64,000 nt of DNA, from the NCBI RefSeq assembly GCF_020740795.1, contig NC_067305.1, positions 1,302,001 to 1,366,000 of the forward strand. The letters are read 5' to 3'. The position numbers were made by a program, and so were the translations under genes. The DNA comes from Apus apus (lineage: Eukaryota > Chordata > Aves > Apodiformes > Apodidae). This document shows, one piece after another, positions 12,484 to 22,370 of this stretch (the stretch's first letter is position 1; every line of letters starts with the position of its first letter). The notes under the pieces were generated by a model. That model made no database searches, was not told where the DNA came from, and saw only the letters and a program-made list of their open reading frames with translations.

Positions 12484-15400
12484 TCAGAGGAAGAGGGGCT
12501 GCTCCTGCCCGGTCAGCAAGCGGAAGGTGGAGGCCGGCATGGTCTTGATGTGGACCTGGGCAGAGACACTGGGATCAGCTGGGAGATGCTGAACCCTGGA
12601 GGGCACTGAGCAACAGCTCTTAGCCCAGCCTGGCTCCAAGGGCAGCTGCCCCAGCACGGGCACCCGGTGTCACCCAGCCCAGGCTCACCTCGCTGACCGC
12701 CTGGGTGAGGATCTGGATGATCTTCTCGTGGGGTGTGGCCACCACGCTCTGCCCGTTGATCTCGATGATGCGGTGCCCCACACGGATCCCACCCCTCTCT
12801 GCGATGCCCCCGCGCATCAGGCTGCAGATCTGGGGAGCAGGGAGTGCCCCCCAGATCAGAGCTGTGCCCACAGCCCTGGGCCACGTGCGACCAACGCCCC
12901 AGACACCCTCCTCTCTGCAGGCTCCAGCAAGAGCTCTGGATGTGGGTGCTGTCTCCTCCAGCCCACAGGTGTGCAGCGAGGGCAGGGATGCCCCTTTGCA
13001 TTGTTGCCACCAGAGCCACCGTGCTGAGCTGTCTGGCATGGGCAGCCCTCAGGGTTTTGTTCCCCTGCTGAGCTCCCTCCCGTCCTCCCATCAATCCCTC
13101 ACACTCCCATCAAGCCTGGGCTGCAGAACTGAAGCTTCTCCCCGGGGCAGCAGCTCCTGTGTGCCTGCAGGGTGACTGGCTCTCCAACACTACCAGAAGC
13201 ATCAGTCAGTGCAAGATGCAGCTGTGCCACCCCCTCCACTGCCCACGCCATCAACTCCTGCTTGTCCTGGAAATGCTCCCCTCTGCCTTTCCAATGCAGC
13301 CACTGGAGCCCAGTGCAGGGAGTGGCTGTGGCACCAGGGACAGCAACAAATGTCACTAAGGTCACACAAAGAAAGCCAGGAAGAGACCGCAGCCTGAAAG
13401 CAGCAACTGAGGAGCACCAGGGACATGGATCCAACCACCAGAGCTTCAGGAGAGCTACAAAGAGCTGTGGCACAGCAGGGCCCTGTGAAACCTTGGCCCT
13501 GGTGGGCCCAAGGAGCTCTGGAGCTGTGCAGATACAGCCTGAACTGTGTGTGCCTCTGCCAGAGGGGCAGCTGAAGCCCTGGGCTGACCCCAGCCTGCCC
13601 CTGCTCCTGTCCCCACAGACACTCACCACACCGTTCTCAACACAGAAGCCCAGCTGGTACTTGGAATCGGGGCGCCGGATGACAGCCGTGGTGACAGGGG
13701 GACAGTGCACGATGTTCAGTGTCACCTCTGTCTGGTGTTTCAGCTCCTGGAAGATGGGACGGGGCTTTGTCAGACTTTGGAGAGCTATTGGGTGTGGCTG
13801 AGAGGGGCGACGCAGCCGTATTGCTCATGGGAGGGCTGAGGATTAGCAACCTGTTTCAACAGGGAAACTGAGGCACACACAGGGATATTGCCATGTTCAA
13901 ATTCAGGGAGAAGCCCAGGATGTCCCACTCCACCCCTGAAGCCACACTGTCCTTACTTTCAGCTCCTCCCTGGCCAGGAGGTAGAAGATGCAACAGGTTC
14001 CCTCCAGGACAGGTGCCTACCCAGGCCCTGTGACAGCGAGTTCCCATCTTTGTCCCTGCCTTGCCACATCCCCTTCTCCCATGCCACACCCCACAGGACA
14101 GGTACAGCCTCCCATGCTCCTGCCCCTCTGCCCCCACAGCCTTCTCTGATCACCCATCCACCCCAAGCCAGCAGCACTGGGGGGCACCCCGGGCTGACAG
14201 GCACCCCCTGACGCCCTTGGGCCAGGCCCTGTCTCTGCCAGCGCTCGCACTGCTGCCCGGCAGGAGCTGTGGTGGCAGAGGCAGGGGCTGTGGTGGCAGA
14301 GCCCAGGCTCACCCGGATGATGCTCTGGCAGGTGTGCAGGGGCAGCCCCACCAGGCTGGTCCCGTTGACAGACATGAGCCGGTCCCCGATGCTCAGCTCG
14401 CCCGACCTCTCGGCAGGACCCCCGTGCATCAAGTTGGCGATGACCACCGTGGGCAGGATGGAGCCCCAGCCCGACTCCACGATGGCAACGCCCAGGATCT
14501 CTCCCTTTTGCTTCCGGATGCAGACCTGGGGAGGGGCACAGATGGGTTACAGTCACCAGGGTCATGGGATGTGTGTCCAGGCCCCAGCACAAGGGTCCTG
14601 GGCTCACAGCCAGCTGGGAGGGGGCCAGGTTTTGTAGGGAGCAACTCAGCTGCTCAGTGAGCCATGGAAGGGACAACACAGAGGTGCCAGTGGGTACCCA
14701 CAATGTCCCCACCCCTCCAAATCAGCCCCTTACATCCTTGCAGTTCTCCTGCTGGGAGAAGTGGGTCAGCTCTGCATTGTACTGCTCCTGGTCCTCCAGG
14801 GCACGGCTGTACTGGCGAGGGCTCAGCTCACTGGGGTCGATGCTGTTGGCCTGCAGGAAGCGCTGGTAGGCCACGCCAAACGCCTGCCCGATGGCCTGGG
14901 CAATGATCTGGGCCTGGGGACAGAGCAGGGCTGTTTGTGCCATGGACAGAGCCAACGGTCCCAGGGCCAAACGGGAGCCAGCAGCTGCCAAGCACCCTGT
15001 GACACCCAGCACAGGCACCGTGCTCCGGGAGCTCCTGGCTCCTTCCCTGCCCCAATGGGCCCCTCGATGGCAAATCCTCCCTGCTTTTCCCGCTGTGACC
15101 TCTCCATGTCACAGAGGTGCCCAGGCTGGGCTCCTTCCCCTCCACGTGCTTGTCAGGAGCCCCCGGCACAGAGGGCCAGAGCAGGAGGGGGGCCCAGGAC
15201 CCCAGGCCACCCCGCCCTCTCGAGGGACCCGCGTGTGGCCTCACATCCCCCGAGTGGAAGACGTGGCAGATCATCCTGTAGAGCCGCTTCTCCTCCGCCC
15301 CCTCCGCCCGCCGGGGCAGCTTCCGCCGCGCCATGAGCACCACGAGGGAGCCGATGTCCGCGATGTAGGAGATGGTCTGGAGGGAGTGATCCATCATGGC

Positions 15401-18400
15401 CTCCTGGCAAGGGGGACACAGGCAGGGATGTTCAGCTCTCCCTCCCCATCCCGACAGACCCCATGGGCAGTCCCCCAGCCAGCCAGGTACCGGCACAAGC
15501 AGGAAGGGCTTGGGATCAAGCGCCACTGCCAGGATGCAGCTCAAATGCAGGTCCATGCTGGGCAGAAATCATATCTGTGCTTAAAGGCACAAACAGCTCC
15601 TTGGATCAAGGACTCATTTGTGTCTCTGGGTGCTGACAGTGGACAAGACAAGCTCTTCCCTCTTACTACAAAAGCAGAAACTAATCCTAAGGCAAAGAGC
15701 TACAGACATTTCAAGCCTATGTTGCCTGGAGCTTGGTTTGGGAGCCCAGCAGCTCCTGCCAGGCGCAGTTTGCATGACAAGTGGAAGCCCTGCACGGAGC
15801 TGAGGGACACAACACATCTGTGTGGGATGGCTGCAGAGTGACATGTCTCCTCCCAGACACATCCTCACCTGTGGGCCATCCTTGGGCACAACCTGGCTGG
15901 TGTGTGTGCAAAGCAGAGATCCCAAGGGCAAACAGGATGGTTCCCGCAGCCCCAGAGCCATGCAGGGTGCTCCTGTTCCCCACTCACCTGCGTGTCAGCT
16001 GTGAGCACCTTGATCCTCTGTGTGGAGACAAACAGATCCACCTCCGTCATCGGCTGGGACTCCCCTTCTGGTGCCTGCAGAACAAAGAGCCCAGGAGACA
16101 TGAGTGCTGCTGCCAGCACTCCTCTGGGTCCCTGCCCCACAGCCAGGAGGTCCCCCTGGCCGGGTCCAGAGCTCCCTGCCCAGGAAGGACCAGGCTGGGA
16201 GCACTCATGTCCCCCTACCCTCCTGCACCTTGATCCTGTCCACCGCCTCCTGGGCCTGAGCCATGCGGACGCTGGTTGGGGGGTTCCTCTCTGACACCAG
16301 CTGCGTGGAGCCCAGGTACTTTGCCCCAAAAATCACACCATCCAGTAGATCCTCTGGGTCACAAGGGCCTGGAACTGAGGCATCAGGAGGGACTAAGCAG
16401 GGGCTGGCCCCCCAACTCTGAAAACTGGGAGTACCAACTTCTCCTGCCCTTTACCTGCATTCCTACACGTGGCAAAGCAGTTCAGTGCTTGGGAGCTGGG
16501 CTCCTGGCATCACCAGGGGACTAACTCTGACCCCAGGGCTGCTTTGCTTTCCCCTTCCCTCAGGCACACCCTGGCATTTCTTTTTTTCCTTTCTCAAGCC
16601 CCAGCATCCCCCCTCCCCATCCCCTGAAGCACACCCATTCACTCAGCAAAGGGGAGCTGGGATCAAATGAGCCACCTGGAGTCTGCAGCCACGTTCCACC
16701 TTGCATGGATGCAGAGCTGGGTGTTCCCTCCCCGGCTGGGACCCCTGGCCACCCTGCACTGGAGGTCAGAGCAGGGGGTGGTGAAGCAGGACTCCTGGAT
16801 CCTTTTGCTGCTCAAGTATAGATGCAACTCACCTTCTTTGAAGGCCGGGCAGGAGGATGAGGGCTCCCTGTTCTGCAAAGAAACCAGAGAGCAGGTGAGG
16901 CACTGGTTGGGATCTCGGGGATTCAGCCTGCCCACCCTGTGGAGCACCAGGACGTGGGGGGGAACAGCACCCTGGGACTGGGGGGTCACAGTGTCCTGGA
17001 GTCGGGGGGGTGGAGTAGAGGGGCACTGGGTCTTGGGGCTGGGGAGACACACAAGAGTCCTGGGAGGCTTTTTGGATCCACCAGTCACTTCCCGGGGGCA
17101 CGCACAGAACAGCCAGCCATGCAAGAATCGCCCAACTGAGGGCAGCAGTAGCCTAAGCCAGTACAGAGGGTCTCATCTGGCCACCCCAGCAGCATGAGGC
17201 CCTGTAAGACCTGAGAAGACACCCCTGGCTCCCTCTGCCCCCACCCAAAACCCCAGGAGGGAGCAGAGCCAAGGGACACGTCCTGGCTCGCTGCCACGGC
17301 ACCGCAGCCCGTGCACGATGCACTCACGGTCACGCTGCCTTGGGGTGGCTGCTCTGCCTCTGAGACCGGAGCAGGAGGCAGGGCCACCCAGGCTGGCTCC
17401 GGGGAACCATCCCGATTGCCTTCACAGGCAGAGTCAACCTTGCAGAGCCCCTCTCCATAATACCAGCCGCTGGAAGGCCCTTCCTCCGAGTTCTTGGGCC
17501 TCTCCAGCTCTTCAGGCTTCTCCACAGCGGCCACTTTCTCCTCAGAGTGCAGCATCTCCAGGCTGGTCCCGGCCAGGACGTCTGAGCGGGCCAAGGGTGT
17601 CTCGGCGCTGGCCTCGGGCAGCCCCCCCTCGTAGCACAGCAGGCTCAGCAGGTCCTCACGGTCGGCCTCGGCGAAGAGCAGCCCGTGGCAGGGCCGGGCG
17701 CAGGCCGAGCGCTGGGCACAGCAGGGCCGCGTCTGCAGGCCCCGGCCCATGGCCACGTGCAGCGGGCAGGGCTGGCACCTGCCCTGGCACTCCCCGTGGC
17801 TCGGCGGGGCCCTCCTGCCCGTGCCGCCGCTCCAGGAGGGCGGGCGGCCCCGCGCCGGGGCGGGCGGGTGGTCGCCGAGGTTGGGGTCAAGAGTCTCAAG
17901 CTGGGCCAGCAGGCCCTGGATCTCTGAGGGTTCATCCTCCGCATCCCCGGCGCTGGCCTGGCCGGTGCCAGCCCCGGGGCCCTCATCCAGCTCCATGCCC
18001 GTCGGGTCGCCGCTGCTGGGGGCCCGGGGGTGCCCCGCACCCCCAGAGGTGCTCCCGGGCCCGGCTTCCCAGCTGGCGGAGCCCTGCGGCCCCGCGGTCA
18101 CCGCCTCCTCTTCCATCGCTCTCCCCGAGGCCTGGCAAAGCTCCGTTCGTTCGCCCCCAGCTCCGGCCAGGTCCGGGGCTGCAGCCGGTCCCGAGCTGAG
18201 CCCTCGGCCCCTCCGCTGACCCTCCGGGACGGGCTGGTCCTGCTCGGGGCTGCAGGCAGGGAGCCGGGGGGGCCGGGGGGGCCGCTCCCGCTGCCCGCCG
18301 CCCGCCCGCAGCTCCGGGCCGCCCGGCCGCGCCGCAGGCCCTTCCTCCGTCTCCATGGCCGGCGGCTCCGGGGCCTCGTCGCCGCAGAGATCCGGGGCGG

Positions 18401-18437
18401 AGGGCGCAGCCGCCTGGAAATCCATGCTGCTCTCCAT
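12484..18437 (-). CDS. APBA3: Amyloid beta precursor-binding adaptor X11-gamma / Mint3
   Basis: Cytosolic and Golgi-associated adaptor that binds APP-family tails. Ten coding exons in transcript order: 18437-17328, 16872-16833, 16368-16229, 16074-15988, 15403-15245, 14913-14734, 14525-14313, 13746-13627, 12829-12689, 12555-12484; total 753 residues. A long poorly conserved N-terminal exon (1-370) contains the family block [11 protein letters not shown]...[17 protein letters not shown]. The PTB domain follows (about 385-545, starting [20 protein letters not shown]), then PDZ1 (about 575-660, [20 protein letters not shown]) and PDZ2 (about 665-745, [20 protein letters not shown]). The end is QEQPLFL, close to human QEQPVYL, the tail that folds onto its own PDZ in this family. 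The first ATG gives MESSMDFQ; the second, at 18425, would match the human MDF start and may be the real one. Human APBA3 has 575 residues, so the N-terminal exon is clearly longer here. The donor after 16229 is GTGCAG, weak but phase-correct. Confidence 0.94.
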
Positions 18438-18830
18438 GGCGGGGGGCCGGGGAAAGGGGCCGGGGGCTGCGGAGGGCCCGGCGGGGCCAGGGCCAGGATC
18501 GCCGGCTGCTCTCCCCGCTGCGGGCCGGGCCGGGCCAGGTCGGGCCGGGCCGTGCGGGCTCCCGCTCCGCCGCCGGCCCGGGGACGTGACGGGACGGACC
18601 CGCTGCCGCTTCCGGGCGCGGCCGCGGCCCATGCGCGGCCCGGCCCCTTCCCGGCCCCTTCCCGGCCCGGCCCCTTCCCGGCCCCTGCCCGGCCCGGCCC
18701 TTCCCGGCCCCTTCCCGGCCCGGCCCCTTCCCGGCCCCTGCCCGGCCCGGCCCTTCCCGGCCCCTTCCCGGCCCGGCCCCTTCCCGGCCCCTTCCCTGCC
18801 CGGCCCTGCCCGGCGCGCCGCGGGCTCAGC
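18438..18830. promoter_or_regulatory. Bidirectional promoter between APBA3 and MRPL54
   Basis: Only 393 bases separate the divergent start codons. The segment is extremely GC-rich and includes a CCGG/CCCCTTCCCGG tandem array. Shared CpG-island promoters are common for head-to-head pairs with a mitochondrial ribosomal protein gene. Confidence 0.75.
18636..18812. repeat. GC-rich tandem repeat in the shared promoter
   Basis: Short CGGCCCCTTCC motifs are arranged in a higher-order unit of about 53 bases. The blocks beginning at 18668 and 18721 are nearly identical, and partial copies lie on both sides. Confidence 0.85.
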
Positions 18831-19857
18831 ATGGCCGCCCGGGGGCTGCTGCGGGCGGCGCGGGCGGCCCTGCCCGGTTCGGCCCTGCCCGGTTCGGCCC
18901 TGCCCGGCTCGGCCCGCGGCTACGCCAAGAAGCCGGGTGAGCCTGGACCCCCGCCCCCGCCGGGACCCCGCGTCCCCCGCCCCCGGGCCTGTGTCGCGGC
19001 CCCGGCCTTGTCCCTGCTCCGGCCGCCTTGTCCCTTCCTCGCACCTGGCCCCGCGTCCTCGCCCCCGCTCCCGTCTCGGCCCCAGCTCCTTCCTTGTCCC
19101 TTGCACCCCCTGTGCCCCGTGTATCCCGCCCTGTCCCCAGGGCTGCTTCCCCTCGCTGTGGCCACGTTCCCATCACCTGCCTGTGCTGAGCCCCCGTCCT
19201 CTCCCTGTCCTGCATCTCCATCCCCCCGTCACATCCCCTGTCCTGACCATGCCCTTGTCTCCTCAGTCACGAAGTCCAAGGGCAAGGGCGTGCCGAAGGA
19301 GGGGCTGAAGGCGCCCGAGGTGTGCACGGACCCCGCCATGCTCGCCAGCCACGCCATGGGGGTCAACTACTTCAAGGATGGCCCAGAGGTGGCCCTGAAG
19401 CCGGACTCCGAGTACCCGGACTGGTAGGTGGTGCCCAGCTCCTTCACCGTGCACAGAAGGCAGGTCCCTCCGGGGCTGCTTGTCCATACAGGGGTGCCAT
19501 TCCAGAGGCACAGATGGGTGTAGGAGAGACTGGGAACTGTTCTGGGAGGAGGAAAACTGCCACTCTGCAGCCCAGAGGCCTTCCCTGAGGACCAGGGGAG
19601 GAGAGCGGGCTGCACCTTGGGTGAGGGTTCTGCATGTCCTGCTCACGCACTTCCATTGCTCTGCCCTGTGCTGTTCCCTTTGCCCTCCCTGCTGCAGCCT
19701 CATCTCCTTTGCCTTTGTCCCCAGGCTCTTTAAAATCCACCTCGGGCCCCCCAAGAAGCTGGAGGAACTGGACCCTGACTCAATCCAGTATTGGAGGCGC
19801 CTGCGGAAGTACAACACGTGGCACCGCAACAAGCTGAAGAAGGGCAAGAAGCTGTAG
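18831..19857 (+). CDS. MRPL54: Mitochondrial ribosomal protein L54 (mL54)
   Basis: Component of the large subunit of the mitochondrial ribosome. Three exons in phase: 18831-18936, 19267-19423 and 19725-19857, giving 131 residues (human 138). The first about 35 residues are rich in Ala and Arg without acids, fitting a matrix-targeting presequence, and end at YAKKPG as in the human protein (YAKKP). The mature part carries the family blocks [41 protein letters not shown] and [19 protein letters not shown], and a basic C-terminus. The presequence contains ALPGS repeated three times, encoded by a 15-base tandem repeat. It is divergent with APBA3, with which it probably shares a promoter. Confidence 0.96.
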
Positions 19858-19940
19858 GCATTGCAGAGTCACCCTGAGTGCCAGCCTGGGTGACACTGGG
19901 ACCCGCTCCTGCTTCTGGTGTCTTCTTGCTATAAGCCAGT

Positions 19941-19946
19941 AATAAA
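19941..19946 (+). terminator. MRPL54: Poly(A) signal of MRPL54
   Basis: AATAAA 84 bases after the stop codon. From here to about 20455 I see no gene or repeat. Confidence 0.8.
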
Positions 19947-20454
19947 TTTCTGGTGAGCCTGATACCTGTGACAGGTGCTGTGGCAAACCTTGGCAAGCCC
20001 TGTGCAGGTTCCCCCTGGTGCTGGAGGCTGCTGAGCTGCTGGGGCAGCACAGGGCACAAATTCTTGTGTATTTTTTAAAAGCAGAAGCTCAGTGTTTTGC
20101 TTGTAGAGGGAGCCTGCACCACCAAATGGGTCCTGCTTCCTGCTCCATCACAGTCTGCGCTGCAGCAGCAGGGGCTTGAGGGCCCCACAGGGGAGTGTGG
20201 TGGGTTTGGAGTGGGGAATGACTCCAGTGCTGTCACTGTGTCCCCTGGGGGTCACTCTGGGGACTGAGCAGCCTGTGCTCCCTGGGGGGCAGAGGATGGC
20301 AGCAGGCTCTGGCAGGGCCATGGGGGCAGCAGGCGAGGTGAGGGGGACACAGTGGCCCTCCCAGTGCCACCCCCGTGCTCTGGCTTCCTCCTCCAGCAGT
20401 GGGTGAGCCGTGACTGCTGAAACGTGGGGGTCTCAGCTTGCCTGGGCTGTGTGG

Positions 20455-21005
20455 TGATCAAAGACTTGTTTTGGTTGGAAAAGACCTTCAAGATCATCAA
20501 GTGCAATCACTAACCCAGCCCTGCCAAGGCCACCACTGCCCCATGTCCCCCAGCACCACATCTACAGGGCTTTGAAATCCCCTCAAGGATGGGGACTCCA
20601 CCCCTGCCCTGGGCAGCCTGGGCCAGGGCCTAACAACCCTTTTGGGGAATAAATTGTTCCTAATATCCAATCTAAGCCTCCCCTGGGGAACCTGAGGCCA
20701 TTTCCTCTTGTCCCATCACTTGTTCCTGGGGAGCAGAGCCCGACCCCCCTGGCTCCAACCTCCTCTCAGGCAGCTGCAGAGCCAGCAGGTCTCCCCTCAC
20801 CTCCTTGTCTCCAGGCTGAACCCCCAGCTCCCTCAGCTGCTCCTGCTCAGACTTGTGCTCCAGCCCCTTCCCCAGCTCCACTGCCCTTCCCTGGACATGC
20901 TCCAGCCCCTCCATGTCCTTCTTGTGGTGAAGGCCCCAAAACTGACCCCAGCATTTGAGATACAGCCTCACCAGTGCCCAGCACAGGGGGAGGATTGAAG
21001 GCAGG
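20455..21005 (-). mobile_element. CR1 LINE, 5'-truncated
   Basis: Reads backwards: the CR1 3' end (TTGGTTGGAAAAGACCTTC on the plus strand) comes first, followed by CCCAGCCCTGCCAAGGCC, GGGCAGCCTGGGCCAGGGC and CTGCTCCTGCTCAGACTTG. It belongs to the same 3'-end subfamily as the copies at 31720 and 47225. Between it and the start codon at 22371 (21006-22370) I find no coding signal; a possible acceptor CCCCAG at 22340-22343 could open a 5' exon of the paracaspase gene. Confidence 0.85.
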
Positions 21006-22370
21006 GTCTACCCCTGTGATGAGGTCTCACCCGATGGGGTGTCCTTGGCCAGCTCCAAGTTGGCAGAGCCCAACAGCTTCTTCCCCTGGGCTTTGGTGCT
21101 GCCTGTGTGTTGGGCTCCCCAGTCTGAGAGGTGCGTCCAGCCTGTTTGTTTCAGCCCTGGCCTCGCTCTGCAGCTCCTGCCTGGCCTCAAGTTTGGCTCT
21201 GGAGACAAAGCAGCCACTCGCAGTGGCCTCCTGCCACGAGGAAGGGGGATGGAGCAGTGTCTCCAGCACCCCATGCCCTGTGGGGGGGGGCTGTGCCTGG
21301 CTCCCCTGGCTCAGCAGCTGCAGTGGCAGCGCAGGAAGTGGCAGAGGAAAGCAGAAGTGCTGTGCTGGGGGTGGGGAGGCTGGTGGGGATTTTGGGTTGA
21401 ACCCTCATTTCCTCTGCGTGGGGCTCCGTGCTCACCCGGAGCTGACGGGGCTCGTACCCAGCGGTGAGGGCCTCATCCCTGCCCCCTCGACCCCCTGATG
21501 GGGTCCTCTTGACCCCCCCACCGTGTGTCCAGCCCTGCAGACCCAGCAGCAGGTGAGCAGAGGGGACACCTGATTCCTGCACTTCATCTTGGAACCCCCT
21601 GGCTCTGGTGAGTGTCACCCAGCTGTGGCGGGTCCTGGGGACAAGCACCCATCCGAGGGGTTCAGTGGGGAGGGACCCCGTCCCTGGGGGCTGCCCCATC
21701 TAGGGTGGTTCCTGCCACGCTGCCCTCGCTGCTGAAGCCTTCGCTGGGATCTAGAGGAGCTGAGGCAAGTCCCTGCCCAGGGGTCCTCATATACCCACCC
21801 CTAAAACCTCCACAACCTCCTCGTGGTGGCCCAGGCGGGCTCTTCCTGGCTCTGGAGCTACTGCCCAGGGTCCTGGTGACAGCGAGGGGGCTGCTGCCAA
21901 CCCCCTGGGGTTTCTGCCAGAAGGACAGGGGTCTCTGGGCTCAGCCCTCCATGATGGGCCCTGTTCTCTGTGTCCCCTGAAGGGACAGGGAGGGAGACAA
22001 GGGACAACCCCTCAACCCCTCCTTCCATGTCCTGCCAAGGTCCCTGTTCTGGGGCCTGGCTAATGTGGCTTTGGCTCCTTGTCCAAGGTCAGGGGGTGAG
22101 TGGGGACCCCTGTACCACAGTCATGCTCTTGTGTTCTGCGCATGGAGGGGGAACTTGTGTCATTCCTGGCCAGATTCTGGTGGACACCTCCCGAGAGAGG
22201 CCAAAACCCTTCCAAGCTCTAGGGAGGTGACACAATGCTCTGCTCATGCTGGTGGTCTCCTTCCCGAGCCCCCTGCTCCAGGCTGGAGCAGCACCTGGTG
22301 GTGACCAGCACAATTCAGGCTCCTGTCACCCTCCATGTCCCCAGGCAGGTGGTGTTGGGGCTGGGACAGG

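Noticed and set aside
18438-19106. Upstream extension of the APBA3 frame (Gly/Arg-rich) across the promoter
   Set aside because: It runs through the shared promoter and over the MRPL54 first exon; composition is that of the GC tandem repeat, and the family start lies at 18437 or 18425.
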